This document shows, one piece after another, positions 9,406-18,707 of a DNA stretch of 64,000 nucleotides. This stretch comes from Paracoccus binzhouensis (GTDB taxonomy: Bacteria; Pseudomonadota; Alphaproteobacteria; Rhodobacterales; Rhodobacteraceae). Below the pieces are notes generated by a model. The model searched no databases. It was not told the origin of the DNA and saw only the letters and a program-made list of their open reading frames with translations. How positions within the stretch are numbered: the first letter of the stretch is position 1; each line of letters begins with the position of its first letter. The position numbers were made by a program, and so were the translations under genes. The stretch lies in assembly GCF_016446475.1 (NCBI RefSeq), contig NZ_JAEHFP010000001.1, positions 62,001 to 126,000 on the forward strand, read 5' to 3'.

Positions 9406-10097
9406 GTGTCCCTGCCCGTATCCTTGTCATCGATGACGAAGCTCCGATCCGCCGCTTTCTGCGTGTGGCGCTCGAAGCCGAAGGCTATGGCGTGATCGAG
9501 GCAGGCACCGCGCGCGAAGGGCTAGCAATGGCGGCCCGCGAGGCGCCGGCGCTGGTCGTGCTCGACCTGGGCCTTCCGGATGCCGACGGCCTGTCCGTGC
9601 TGCGCGACCTGCGGGGCTGGAGCCCGGTTCCTGTCCTGATCCTGTCGGTCCGCGCCGATGAGAGCGACAAGGTCGAGGCGCTAGATGCGGGCGCACAGGA
9701 CTATGTGGTCAAACCTTTCGGTGTGAAGGAGTTTCTTGCCCGGATCCGTGGCCTGCTGCGTGATCGCAGCACCGAGGTTGTGCCGTCTGTTCTGACGGTT
9801 GGCCCGCTGACAATCGACGCCGTCGATCATTCCGCCACGATGGACGGAATACCCCTTCACCTCACGCGGCGGGAGTTCGACCTGCTGTGGATGCTGGCGA
9901 GCCATCGGGGGCGACTGGTCACACAGGAGATGATCCTTCGGGCGATCTGGGGCCCCGCCCATGCCGAGGACAGCCAGTATCTGCGGGTTTATATCCGCCA
10001 GTTGCGGCAGAAGCTTGGCGATGATGCCGCGAACCCCCGGTTCATCGCGACGGAACCCGGGATTGGCTATCGGTTCCTTGATCCGCTAGTGAACTGA
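9402..10097 (+). CDS. kdpE: KdpE, response regulator of kdp
   Basis: This 231-aa OmpR-type response regulator has acidic pocket residues DD at 11-12, phospho-acceptor Asp near residue 55 (VVLDLGLPD), the conserved Lys in VVKPFG, and a winged-helix DNA-binding domain ending in GIGYRFLDP. It begins with GTG inside the kdpD stop (GTGA). When phosphorylated it activates kdp transcription. The gene is complete, so the prophage that starts about 14 bp downstream has not disrupted it. Confidence 0.97.
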   Translation: MSVPARILVIDDEAPIRRFLRVALEAEGYGVIEAGTAREGLAMAAREAPALVVLDLGLPDADGLSVLRDLRGWSPVPVLILSVRADESDKVEALDAGAQDYVVKPFGVKEFLARIRGLLRDRSTEVVPSVLTVGPLTIDAVDHSATMDGIPLHLTRREFDLLWMLASHRGRLVTQEMILRAIWGPAHAEDSQYLRVYIRQLRQKLGDDAANPRFIATEPGIGYRFLDPLVN

Positions 10098-10110
10098 TAA
10101 CGGTTGTGGC

Positions 10111-12033
10111 TCAAAAATCCGTCTCCAGATAGGCCCCAGCACAGTCGTAGGCGACGGCAACGGCCGTGGCGCCTGTGTTCAGGAACAGCCGCGGCGACAG
10201 GAATTGCGCGGCGGCTGGCAGGTCGGCGGTGATCTCCTGCTCGAACACCGCGCCTGAGACCTCGTCGACCACCCGCACCCAGACAGAGCTTCCGTTCGGC
10301 GGCGCGGCGATGAAGAGCGTCAGCACCCCACCCGTCGCGATGGCGAAACTCGCCCCCATGTCGGTCAGCGTCGGCGCGCCGGTGCCATCGTTCGTGACCA
10401 GTTGCCAGCGTGTGTGGGTGCCGCGCTGGAAGCCGATGCCGATGCAATTGATGGCTGCGGCGAGCGTCAGGGTGGTGGCCAGCGCTGCGGTCGATCCGTA
10501 GAGGCCGAAGAACCCCATCCCGGTCGCCTGCAGTGTCGTCAGCGAAATCCGCGTCACGAAGGTCCAGCCGCCGAGGCCCACCGCGTTCCCGCGCCAGCAT
10601 GCCCAGCCTGCGGATCGCTGGTCGGCCACCGAGTCCACAACCGCTGCTGAGGTCAGACGCCAGCGGCGCATGCTGGCGGCCAGGTTCGTGGCGGCCAGCG
10701 TCGGATGCGAGACGGTGCCGACCGAGGTGATCGGTAGGCCTTCTGTCGTGATCGTGGTGCTGACCGACGGCGACCAGTTGGCGATGCGGTTCACCCCGAA
10801 ATGCGGCTGGAGCGGAAAGTCCCGGCCCGAGGGGCGCATCACATCAATCCACGGCGCCCCGGCGCGGTTGCGCGCATAGACCGAGGCCTTCCCTGCGGGC
10901 GGCGGGGTCGGCGCGGCGCTGAGGCCCGGCAGGACCGTCGGCTGCGGCAGTTCTACCTGGCCGCTGGTTCGGTCGATGCGGATGGCGTCGAAAAAGGTAG
11001 ATCCGTCAGGGCTGACCTTGAAACTGAAGTCGTCGTTGCCGAGCAACCCGATCAGCGCGCGGACGGAGAAGCCGGTCTTGAAGGCGAAGGCCGCATCATT
11101 GCCGGCGGCCGCCTTGTTCACAGTCGCTTCTATACCGGCGCCTGCGTTGTTCAGCAGCACCGCAGGCGTGTTCACCGAAATCCGGTTGTAACTGTCTGCC
11201 GTGGCCCCACCGAGGCCGAGAAGCTGCGCGGTCAGGTTCGCTTGGGGCATTCCGACCTGCGTCACCGCATTGGCGAAGGTGACCGTGGGCGTGTTCACCA
11301 CCGTCGTGCCCCCCGCCCCAGCGGTGGCAGAGCCGATGTTCACGACGGTGGTCGATCCTGACGCGCCGCCGGTGCCGATGTTCACGGTTTTGGTCACGCC
11401 CGTCGTCGTGGCCCCTGTGCCCATCCCGTAGGTGGCGGTCGTCGTGGCCGTGCCGATCGAGGCGCTGGCCGCAGACACCGTCACGGTTCCGGATGCTGTT
11501 AGTGTCCCCGAAAACGTCTTGTTACCGGTGAAAGTTTGCGTCCCCGCGAGGATCGCCAGTTCGGACGAGGTGTTCGGCAGCGTGAAGCTGCGCGTGGTGG
11601 CCGTGCTGATCCCCGCCAGCGAGAAGGTGGCCTTCTTTGTCGGGTCCGCATCGTTCACCAAGCTGAACACGGCATCCGAAACATCGCGCGGCTCGCCCAC
11701 CACCTCCCAGGCGCTGCCGGTCCAGACGAGGAAGAGGCCCTCGGCCGCGACCCAGACCAGCCAGCCGGTGCGCGGCACGAGGCGGATCCATGCGCCATCG
11801 ACCCAGAAGGCGATGTTCAGATCCCATCCCGCCCAGAGGCCCGTTGCGCCGGAGGCCACAATGTGCCGGTTGCCGTCCGCGGGGCTGGCCGGGGGCGTGG
11901 TGCGCGTGCGGTCGAGGACCGAGAGCTGCACCATGGCATCGAGCAGGCGCAGGGCCTCGTTGTGGGTGACATGCTTCTGCGCTTGGGCTGCCAGAAGGTA
12001 GGGCAGGCCCAGATGGGTCGTGGTGTCGCACAT
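10111..12033 (-). CDS. DUF2793 tail-fibre-like protein
   Basis: The product is 640 aa. Residues 1 to about 110 form a DUF2793 domain (THLGLPYLLAAQAQKHVTHNEALRLLD, split across the motif, and LWAGWDLNIAFWVDGAW). A Thr/Gly/Ala-rich low-complexity stretch follows (about 170-320), then a C-terminal region without a recognised fold. Such proteins sit at the end of tail modules and probably recognise the cell surface. The start at 12033 (MCDTTTH) is chosen because the longer frame overlaps the gene upstream by about 100 bp. It is the last gene of the late transcript. Confidence 0.8.
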   Translation of the reverse strand: MCDTTTHLGLPYLLAAQAQKHVTHNEALRLLDAMVQLSVLDRTRTTPPASPADGNRHIVASGATGLWAGWDLNIAFWVDGAWIRLVPRTGWLVWVAAEGLFLVWTGSAWEVVGEPRDVSDAVFSLVNDADPTKKATFSLAGISTATTRSFTLPNTSSELAILAGTQTFTGNKTFSGTLTASGTVTVSAASASIGTATTTATYGMGTGATTTGVTKTVNIGTGGASGSTTVVNIGSATAGAGGTTVVNTPTVTFANAVTQVGMPQANLTAQLLGLGGATADSYNRISVNTPAVLLNNAGAGIEATVNKAAAGNDAAFAFKTGFSVRALIGLLGNDDFSFKVSPDGSTFFDAIRIDRTSGQVELPQPTVLPGLSAAPTPPPAGKASVYARNRAGAPWIDVMRPSGRDFPLQPHFGVNRIANWSPSVSTTITTEGLPITSVGTVSHPTLAATNLAASMRRWRLTSAAVVDSVADQRSAGWACWRGNAVGLGGWTFVTRISLTTLQATGMGFFGLYGSTAALATTLTLAAAINCIGIGFQRGTHTRWQLVTNDGTGAPTLTDMGASFAIATGGVLTLFIAAPPNGSSVWVRVVDEVSGAVFEQEITADLPAAAQFLSPRLFLNTGATAVAVAYDCAGAYLETDF

Positions 12034-12044
12034 GGGAAATTCCG

Positions 12045-15000
12045 TCAGAACTGGAGGGTCACGGACGCGGGCGTGCCGCGGCCGAGGCGGTTCGAGAGCT
12101 GGAAGATGCGGATCGCCAGCGTCTGGCCGGGCCCCAGCGGCGCGCCCCAATCGGCGGTCTGCTGGGCGGCAGTGTAGAGGACGGAGGTCGTGCTGCTGGT
12201 CAGCGTGCGCTTGACGGTCGTCCCGTCGAGGATCTGCACATCATAACTTTCCAGGTCCTCGGCCAGTGGTACCTCGACCTGTTCCCAGGCATCGGCCACG
12301 AGCGCGCGGGAGCGGCGCGTCCAGCGGATGGTCAGATCGCCGGGGCTGCGGGTCGTTCGCCATGGCTGCTCGACATGGACCGGGGCGAAGGGGACAAGAC
12401 CGCGTCCGGTCGGGGTGAAGCCCAGCGCGGCATAGCTGTCATCCGTGACAGAACGCGCGGCCGGGCCCACACGCCAGTTCCACGGCAGTCCGAGGTCGCC
12501 TTCGGCGATGGGCAGTGAGACCAGCGCAGCATCCAGCACGACCACCCGTGCCCCTGCGGGGGCGGGGTTGCCCCTGGCAATTTCCGTCCCGCGCTGGCCG
12601 CGCAGGAGGCGGGTCAGGCGATAGCGGCCGAGGGCGATCAGTTCGACCGCGCCCGCTTGGACAATCTCCCATTGGCCAGCGGCGCTCTCGACTGCCAGCG
12701 CATTGGCCCCACCGAACAGGGCGACGTCCGTCACGCTTTCCAGCGTGCCCGACAGCAGATCGACCACCAGTGCGTTGCCGAGATCAAAGCGTGAGGTCGG
12801 CCCTGGAAAGAGGTCGAAGGCCAGCGTACCGATCCGCGCGCGACTGCCGAAGGTGGTCAGGAGGTTGAACCCGTCGGTGGACGCGCTGCGGAACACGGCG
12901 ATCTCGCCCGGCCATGGGCTGGCATGGGCGCCGATCAGGGGCCGATGCGCGGCCACGTCTTCGCTGATCTGCGGCAGGTCAAGCATCACCACTTCCGGCG
13001 TCCCGAAGACGAGGGGGCTGGCCAGCGAGGCCGGGCGCGGATTGCCGGGCGGCAGGTCGTAGGCTGCGCGGTCCTGGCGCACGGCCTCGATCCCGCGCGC
13101 TTCGGCGTCGGCGACAGACACCAGGCGGAACTCGACCTCGCGACCGTCATGCGCCAGCCGGATCACGTCGGCTGGATCGAGAGCGAGCCGCGAGGGCGGC
13201 AGGCGGAAGGTGGCGCTTTCCCTGCCGATCCAGGCCTCCATCAGCGCACGGCGGCAGCGGCGTTCGGCCTCTTCTGGCGGGATCGCCATCGGGAAACTTT
13301 CCGAGGAGATGCGGGTGGTGTCGACTGTGATCCTCCGCGCTTCTACCAGCGCGGCATCATAGTCCTCATCCGCCCGCGCAACCTGCCACTTCAGCGCTTG
13401 GGGCAGTTCGGTCTCCTGCGCGCGAACCAGTTCCAGCGCCTCGCCTTCACGGCTTGCGACCAGATCGTCGACGGACAGCGTGGCGAGCGATGCCCGGCCG
13501 CGCCTGACGAAGCGGATCACGCCCTCGGTCTCAATGGCGTCGAATCCGAAATGCCGTGCCAAGGTGGAAATCGACGCGCGGGGGCTTTCCAGCGCGCCGA
13601 TCACATAGCCCTCGACCGCGCCCCAGAGACCGGAAACGTCGATGAGGTCTTCCGCCAGTCCCGCGCGCAGGCAGAGGTGGCGCACGAGGGCCGCCAGTGA
13701 CACCGCGCCCAAGCGTCCGGTCAGCCAGTGGCCAAGCCGCCAGTTCGGGCCGTCCGTCCAGACACCGGTCAGTTCGGGGAAGAACGGATAGGGTCGCGCG
13801 TCCCAGGTCCAGGCGGCGCATTCTGGGACATGCACCATCCGGCCGCCGTAGACGGACGACGTCGGGTTGTTCGCCCCTTGGCCCCACCAGAGATAGCTGG
13901 CCTCGAGATAGGCGCGCTGGATCGCGTCGTCGCGCCAGCCGCGGGAGAAATACGGGGTGAAGCTCTCCGACGACTTCGGGTCGAAGAAGACATTCGGCTG
14001 GTTCGTGCCCCGGTCGATGGCAGGGCAGCCGAGTTCGGTGAACCAGATCGGCTTGGACTGCGGCACCCATGCCGTGGGCGTGCCGCTCTCGACACCTGCT
14101 GGCCGGTTGAAATGCGGGTTCGACCACCAGGCCCGCAGATCCTTGTAGCGGAAGACCCATGGCTTGCCTGCAGCGCCATCCGTGATCGGCGTGCGGATCT
14201 GGGCCGACCTGTCGGCGGCGGATGCATAGAACCAGTCGAAGCCCTCGCCCCCTGCGATGTTCGCCTGCAGGTAGCCGCGATCATGGATGGCGGGCCAGCC
14301 TTGAAGGGCATCTACATGCTCGAAGCCGTCGCGCCAGTCGGAGAGCGGCATGTAGTTGTCGATCCCGATGAAGTCGATGTTGGCATCGGACCAGAGCGGG
14401 TCGAGGTGGAAGAACACGTCCCCTGTTCCATCGCCCGGCTGATGCCCGAAATACTCGGACCAGTCCGAGGCGTAGCCCACCTTGGTGACCGGGCCGAGGA
14501 CCCACTTCACGTCTGCCGCCAGTGCCTTGAAGGCCGTCACGGCGGGATAGGCGCTGGCGCTCGACCGGATCGTCGTCAGTCCGCGCATCTCGGTGCCGAT
14601 CAGGAAGGCATCGACCCCGCCCGCGACGGCGCAGAGATGGGCGTTGTGAAGGATCATCCGGCGCAGGCCCCAATCGCCGGAGGGACCGGTCCAGCTGACG
14701 CTGTCGCCCGATACTGCGAACTGCGCTGGGGTCGCCGCGCCGAAGAAGGCCGAGACCTGCGTTGCGGCGGCGGCGGTCTTGTCCGCGGTCCCGGTGTAGC
14801 CTGCCGCCGGGGAACAGGTGATCCGCCCGCGCCAGGGGAAGCTGGGCTGGCTCGGCGTGGCGGCGTTGTTGGAATAGGGGTTCGGCAGCGTGTTGCCGGG
14901 CGGCACGTCCATCAGCAGGAACGGATAGAACGTCACCCTCAGCCCGCGCGCCTTCATCTCGCGGATCGCCTGCACCACCGCGAAATCCGCAGGCGTGCCG

Positions 15001-16043
15001 CCATAGACCGGCCGGTCTTCGGCATCGCGGCTGACGAGATGGGCAGCCGAGCGGGAAACCCCGTTGACCGTCCAGACCTTGGGGCTGGTGACCTTTGTCG
15101 CCACCTCGACGCCGGGCTTGATCGTGCAATTCCCGGCGCGCAGGTCATCGCCGAACCAGGCAACGACCAGGCTGACGCTTTCGACGGCCGGGGCCATGGC
15201 CTGCAGCCGATCAAGCGCCACGACGATGTCGGCCTCGTCGGGCAACGCATTCAGGTTCTCGGCCGAGGTCGTGCCGCCGGTCGTCTGGCCGAAGACCGTC
15301 ATCGTGGCGCCGACGGTCTTGCGGATGGCCTCCGTCGCATAGGTGAACTCGCCCGAGGCGGGGATCATGGTCACCGCCTTCACCAGCCCCTCGGCGGTGT
15401 CGGGATCCGCGAGTGGCCGGAATACCTCGAATGACAGTTGCGGCAGGCGGTTGCCATAGGTGGAAAGCGGCAGTTCATCGAAGACAACGTAGGCCGTGCC
15501 GCGATAGGCGGGCGTGTTGGCCGACCCCATCTTCGCCGATATGAACGGATCAGCCCCCTGGGTCTCGTTCCCCGGATACCAGCGCCAAGTGATCCCCGTC
15601 ATGTCGAGCGGCTTGCCGTCGGCCCAGATCCGGCCGATGCCGGTGATCGGGCCTTCACACAGGGCGACTGCGAAGCTGGCGTAGTACAGATACTCAGTCG
15701 TCTGGACCCTTCCGCTGCCCCCGCCCTTGCCGCCTCCCTGTGTCGTGGTCTTCGTCTCCTCGCGGAAATCCGTGGCCCAGATGATGTTGCCGCCGATCCG
15801 CATCCGGCCGTAGAGGCGCGGGATGATTGCGCCTTCCGTGGCGGACGTGATCCGCAGGGAATCCAGCCGTTGCCCTTCGATCTTCTGCGCCGGGGCCAGC
15901 GAGGACACGATCCAGCTGTCCACCACCGACCCGATGGTCGAGCCGATGAAGCCACCGATGGCAGCGCCAGAGAAGCCGAGGATCGCGCCACCGAAGGCCC
16001 CGCCGATGGCGGAACCGACAGCACCGAGGACAAGCGTCGCCAT
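12045..16043 (-). CDS. Tail-tip host-specificity protein, GTA gp15-like with TIM-barrel domain
   Basis: The product is 1332 aa, near the length of the Rhodobacter gene transfer agent gp15 (about 1300). The N-terminus has a glycine-rich hydrophobic stretch (GGAFGGAILGFSGAAIGGFIG) and a baseplate-hub-like region (IPRLYGRMRIGGNIIWATDF). The middle holds the GTA TIM-barrel-like domain with DFIGIDNYMPLSDWRDG and IWFTELGCPAIDRGTNQPN. The C-terminal third resembles phage tail hub domains. It probably forms the tail tip and may act on surface glycans. It follows the NlpC/P60 gene by 9 bp in the conserved gp12-gp15 order. Confidence 0.88.
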   Translation of the reverse strand: MATLVLGAVGSAIGGAFGGAILGFSGAAIGGFIGSTIGSVVDSWIVSSLAPAQKIEGQRLDSLRITSATEGAIIPRLYGRMRIGGNIIWATDFREETKTTTQGGGKGGGSGRVQTTEYLYYASFAVALCEGPITGIGRIWADGKPLDMTGITWRWYPGNETQGADPFISAKMGSANTPAYRGTAYVVFDELPLSTYGNRLPQLSFEVFRPLADPDTAEGLVKAVTMIPASGEFTYATEAIRKTVGATMTVFGQTTGGTTSAENLNALPDEADIVVALDRLQAMAPAVESVSLVVAWFGDDLRAGNCTIKPGVEVATKVTSPKVWTVNGVSRSAAHLVSRDAEDRPVYGGTPADFAVVQAIREMKARGLRVTFYPFLLMDVPPGNTLPNPYSNNAATPSQPSFPWRGRITCSPAAGYTGTADKTAAAATQVSAFFGAATPAQFAVSGDSVSWTGPSGDWGLRRMILHNAHLCAVAGGVDAFLIGTEMRGLTTIRSSASAYPAVTAFKALAADVKWVLGPVTKVGYASDWSEYFGHQPGDGTGDVFFHLDPLWSDANIDFIGIDNYMPLSDWRDGFEHVDALQGWPAIHDRGYLQANIAGGEGFDWFYASAADRSAQIRTPITDGAAGKPWVFRYKDLRAWWSNPHFNRPAGVESGTPTAWVPQSKPIWFTELGCPAIDRGTNQPNVFFDPKSSESFTPYFSRGWRDDAIQRAYLEASYLWWGQGANNPTSSVYGGRMVHVPECAAWTWDARPYPFFPELTGVWTDGPNWRLGHWLTGRLGAVSLAALVRHLCLRAGLAEDLIDVSGLWGAVEGYVIGALESPRASISTLARHFGFDAIETEGVIRFVRRGRASLATLSVDDLVASREGEALELVRAQETELPQALKWQVARADEDYDAALVEARRITVDTTRISSESFPMAIPPEEAERRCRRALMEAWIGRESATFRLPPSRLALDPADVIRLAHDGREVEFRLVSVADAEARGIEAVRQDRAAYDLPPGNPRPASLASPLVFGTPEVVMLDLPQISEDVAAHRPLIGAHASPWPGEIAVFRSASTDGFNLLTTFGSRARIGTLAFDLFPGPTSRFDLGNALVVDLLSGTLESVTDVALFGGANALAVESAAGQWEIVQAGAVELIALGRYRLTRLLRGQRGTEIARGNPAPAGARVVVLDAALVSLPIAEGDLGLPWNWRVGPAARSVTDDSYAALGFTPTGRGLVPFAPVHVEQPWRTTRSPGDLTIRWTRRSRALVADAWEQVEVPLAEDLESYDVQILDGTTVKRTLTSSTTSVLYTAAQQTADWGAPLGPGQTLAIRIFQLSNRLGRGTPASVTLQF

Positions 16044-16052
16044 GGAAAAATC

Positions 16053-16499
16053 TCAGTGTGCGGGGAACAGGAAGGCGAAAGCGATGCGGCGTCGCCATGT
16101 CGGTGTCAGCGATTCCTCGATGACCCCGAGGCGCTCGTAGGCGTGCAGGAAGGTGTCGGGGCCGGTGAGGATTCCGACATGCTTGGCGATGCTGCGCGGC
16201 ATCATCCGGAACAGGATCAACGCGCCGGGTGGCGCATCTGCGGGTGCGATCTCCGGCATCATCGCCCGTGCGCCCTCCGCCAGAACTTCGCGCGGCCCGG
16301 TCTCGCCCCAGTCCCGGCTGTAGGGCGGGATCAGGAACGGCTCGGGCCCGACCACCTCGCGCCAGATGCCACGCGCGAGGCCGAGGCAATCGCAGCCGAC
16401 CCCGCGCAGGCTGGCCTGGTCGTGATAGGGTGTGCCGAGCCAGGACCGCGCGACAGCAATGACGCGGGCGGGATCGGCCGTCGAGACGGGCGCGGTCAC
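16053..16499 (-). CDS. NlpC/P60 cell-wall peptidase, GTA gp14-like
   Basis: The product is 148 aa from a GTG start that overlaps the stop of the DUF2163 gene (GTGA). The catalytic Cys lies in GCDCLGLARG near residue 38, and the catalytic His in KHVGIL about 65 residues later, typical of NlpC/P60 cysteine peptidases. The family name for phage and GTA forms is putative phage cell wall peptidase (gp14). It probably cuts peptidoglycan peptides during tail penetration. The longer open frame upstream is rejected because its first 59 codons lie inside the neighbour. Confidence 0.88.
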   Translation of the reverse strand: MTAPVSTADPARVIAVARSWLGTPYHDQASLRGVGCDCLGLARGIWREVVGPEPFLIPPYSRDWGETGPREVLAEGARAMMPEIAPADAPPGALILFRMMPRSIAKHVGILTGPDTFLHAYERLGVIEESLTPTWRRRIAFAFLFPAH

Positions 16500-17380
16500 A
16501 GAACCGCCCCCTCGTGGCCGCCGTCCTTGGTGGCGTAGCGCAGCACGGCATCTTGGCCTGGGATGTGCGGGAAGCCCCGGAAGTTCGCGATATTGGCGAA
16601 CTTCGCGCTGCAGGTCGCCATCCGCTTGTCGCAGCCCGCCCGGGCCACAAAAGCATCCGTCGCCGTGATCGGACACACCGGGGCTTCGAGCAGGGTCAGG
16701 ATGGCGATGCCATCGACCAAATCATGCGACAGCACCTCGACGCGCCGCCCGGCGTTCGCACCGGTCGACCATTCGACCAGCCCGAAGGCGAACCAGCCCG
16801 CCGCGAAACTACCGAGGCCGGATGCCGTGAAAGACCGATCGCGCAGCACATCGATCACTGCGCCTGTCCCCTTGAAGGCCGGGGCGTCAAGGTTCACGCC
16901 GCAGCGCGCATCGCCCAGCGCGGCATCGCAGCTCCCCTGAAACGTCCGCCCGACCGTCTGCCCGAGCACATGGGCGAGCGAGCGGATCTCGGCCACGAAG
17001 GCCAGCCGCCCGCGCCGGATCTGCCCGATGGCCCCGCGCCGCATCAGAACACGCTGTGCGGTGTCGGCCCAGTTCACCCGCCAGACCTCCACCGCCGCGT
17101 TGTCCCAGCGGCCGTCGAGAATGTCGGTCTCGGTGATGCGGTCGGAGGTCAGCACGCCTTCCGCGTCCTGCGCATCGACCGACAGGTCCGAGCCCGAGCG
17201 CACCTCGGAGGCGGTCAGTCCGCTTTCCGGTTCGAACTCCGTGCCGTCGAAGCTCAGCGTGCGGTCGTGGTCGGTGAAGCCGAAGGTGACGCCGTCAGCC
17301 CGGGCGATCCGCCAGCACCAGCCGAGCGTCGTCGTGCCCTCATCGAGATGGGCCTGCAGCGCGGGCGAGAGGGATTTCAC
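16496..17380 (-). CDS. DUF2163 tail protein, GTA gp13-like
   Basis: The product is 294 aa from a GTG at 17380 (VKSLSPALQAHLDEGTTTLGW) overlapping the stop of the small membrane protein gene by 4 bp. It contains the DUF2163/phage BR0599-type features FGFTDHDRTLSFDGTEFEPESG, DCR/RCGVNLDAPAF, and a C-terminal cysteine-bearing segment with RAGCDKRMATC and FRGFPHIPGQD. In gene transfer agents the homologue is a distal tail hub component. Position between the lysis set and NlpC/P60 fits that role. Confidence 0.87.
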   Translation of the reverse strand: MKSLSPALQAHLDEGTTTLGWCWRIARADGVTFGFTDHDRTLSFDGTEFEPESGLTASEVRSGSDLSVDAQDAEGVLTSDRITETDILDGRWDNAAVEVWRVNWADTAQRVLMRRGAIGQIRRGRLAFVAEIRSLAHVLGQTVGRTFQGSCDAALGDARCGVNLDAPAFKGTGAVIDVLRDRSFTASGLGSFAAGWFAFGLVEWSTGANAGRRVEVLSHDLVDGIAILTLLEAPVCPITATDAFVARAGCDKRMATCSAKFANIANFRGFPHIPGQDAVLRYATKDGGHEGAVL

Positions 17381-17586
17381 TTCCGCCCCCAGCCGCGAAG
17401 CAACGCCAGAGAGGCCAGTGCGGACGAGACGACACCGCCGCCAGCGCCGGTCAGCGCGTAGATGTTGAAGGGCCTCAAGTCGAAGGTGCCGGTCGCCAGA
17501 TCGAAATCCGCCAGCCCGGCCATCGCCAGACCAGAGGCCGCCAGACAGGCAAGGTAGATCAGCCCACGCGCAAGGTTCCAGTTCAT
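17377..17586 (-). CDS. Small membrane protein beside the endolysin
   Basis: The 69-aa protein MNWNLARGLIYLACLAASG... has two hydrophobic segments (about residues 6-24 and 44-62). It starts at an ATG that overlaps the endolysin stop by 4 bp (ATGA) and ends overlapping the DUF2163 start. Its position directly after the endolysin suggests a lysis accessory such as a second holin or antiholin. No family was recognised. Confidence 0.7.
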   Translation of the reverse strand: MNWNLARGLIYLACLAASGLAMAGLADFDLATGTFDLRPFNIYALTGAGGGVVSSALASLALLRGWGRK

Positions 17587-18236
17587 GATGTTGCCTTTCC
17601 TTTGAAGTGGTCCAACAGCCTCCGCCACCACGGCGGAGCGACAACGGATTGCGTCGGCACCGACGCAGTCGACGGCCGAAGTAGCGCCAGCGCCTCGCCC
17701 TCGGTCAGACGCCGGATCGGTTTCGAGAAATCGACCCGGCCGTTGCGGTCGACCGACCAGACGGGGATCGTTCCGGCGGGATAGCGGCCCGTGGCGAAGA
17801 GATCGCGTTCTGCCTCGCGGCGCGGGCGGATCGCGGCGGGTTTGAGCCAACCCATGAAGGCTGTTGCCGCAGCTGCCCGGTCGCCCGCGTTCAGGTGCCG
17901 GGTCAGCGCCGCCTTGGCGATGCCGCCCGTGTTGTAGTGAAACGAGACCAGCGCATCGAATTCGTGCGGTTCGAGCGGCACCTTCACGGCACGCAGGACG
18001 GCGGCCTCGTAGCGCGTGAGATCGGCGCGGAATACCCGGAACGCCTCGCGGATCCCGGCATCGAGATCAACGGGCATGCCGCGCGGCATTGTGGCGGGAT
18101 CGGGCAGACCGGCTGCGGCCGTGTGGCCGATGCCGGAGGTCCAGACCTGTTTCACATCCGTGTAGGGTCCGGGCACGATGCCTTCGTGCCGGACGAGGGC
18201 CAGCAGCCCCCGGTCAGTCATCTGCATGGAAATCAC
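17583..18236 (-). CDS. Endolysin, GH24 (T4 lysozyme-type) muramidase
   Basis: The 217-aa protein carries the GH24 catalytic triad at E18, D27 and T33 (RHEGIVPGPYTDVKQVWTSG). This reproduces the E11-D20-T26 spacing of T4 lysozyme. FDALVSFHYNTGGIAKA and RREAERDLFATG are further family marks. The GTG start overlaps the stop of the preceding 43-codon gene (GTGA). A C-terminal tail with PPWWRRLLDHFKG may bind membrane or wall. It hydrolyses peptidoglycan glycan strands at lysis. No signal peptide is seen, so it probably depends on a holin. Confidence 0.9.
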   Translation of the reverse strand: MISMQMTDRGLLALVRHEGIVPGPYTDVKQVWTSGIGHTAAAGLPDPATMPRGMPVDLDAGIREAFRVFRADLTRYEAAVLRAVKVPLEPHEFDALVSFHYNTGGIAKAALTRHLNAGDRAAAATAFMGWLKPAAIRPRREAERDLFATGRYPAGTIPVWSVDRNGRVDFSKPIRRLTEGEALALLRPSTASVPTQSVVAPPWWRRLLDHFKGKATS

Positions 18237-18364
18237 CCCAGAAGCGAGAGGATCAGGATCAGCGCGGCGATGGCGATGCCGACGCCCAGCCGGTGGCGGA
18301 AGGCCTGGCCGGGATCGGACGGGTCGCAGCGCAGGGAGCGCGCGAGGCGGAGAAGGTCATGCAT
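18233..18364 (-). CDS. 43-aa single-helix membrane protein in lysis set
   Basis: MHDLLRLARSLRCDPSDPGQ is followed by a basic patch and one membrane helix (GVGIAIAALILILSLLG) at the C-terminus. It overlaps the holin-like gene by 8 bp and the endolysin start by 4 bp. Size, topology and position suggest a small lysis protein, for example antiholin or spanin-like. It has no recognised family. It was found by reading the frame between its two neighbours. Confidence 0.7.
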   Translation of the reverse strand: MHDLLRLARSLRCDPSDPGQAFRHRLGVGIAIAALILILSLLG

Positions 18365-18707
18365 CGCCATCGCCTTTCCCGGCATGGCGCAGACGGGCGA
18401 GCAGCACCTCGATGAAGGCGGGACCGAAGACGCCGACCAGATAGGCCGCCGATCCGGCCGCGCCCCCGGCCGGGATCGCCTCGGGCGGCAGGCCGAGCCA
18501 ACGGGTGATGATCGCCATCGACAGGCTGCCCATCCCGGCCGCGATCAGACCGCCAAGCAGGATGTGGCGTAGCGCATCGCGCAGCCGCATCTTCGTCGTC
18601 AGCGCATTGGTCGCCCCCCCGAGCGCGCCCCAGGCGGCGAGGATCACCGCCGTGGAGGCGAGCAGTTCCTTCAGCGCTGCCGCCAGAAATCCGGTTTCGT
18701 CGTTCAT
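18357..18707 (-). CDS. Holin-like membrane protein
   Basis: The 116-aa protein has three probable membrane segments (about residues 17-32, 49-67 and 80-100) and a charged C-terminus HAGKGDGDA, a common holin layout. The ATG overlaps the DUF2460 stop by 4 bp. It is followed by a one-helix protein, the GH24 endolysin and another small membrane protein. Holins open the inner membrane to release endolysin. The assignment rests on topology and context rather than a sequence motif. Confidence 0.75.
   Translation of the reverse strand: MNDETGFLAAALKELLASTAVILAAWGALGGATNALTTKMRLRDALRHILLGGLIAAGMGSLSMAIITRWLGLPPEAIPAGGAAGSAAYLVGVFGPAFIEVLLARLRHAGKGDGDA

Noticed and set aside
10098-10130. attL candidate matching a sequence near 51.2 kb
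   Set aside because: Only trivial 5-7-base matches were found between the two flanks, no better than chance.
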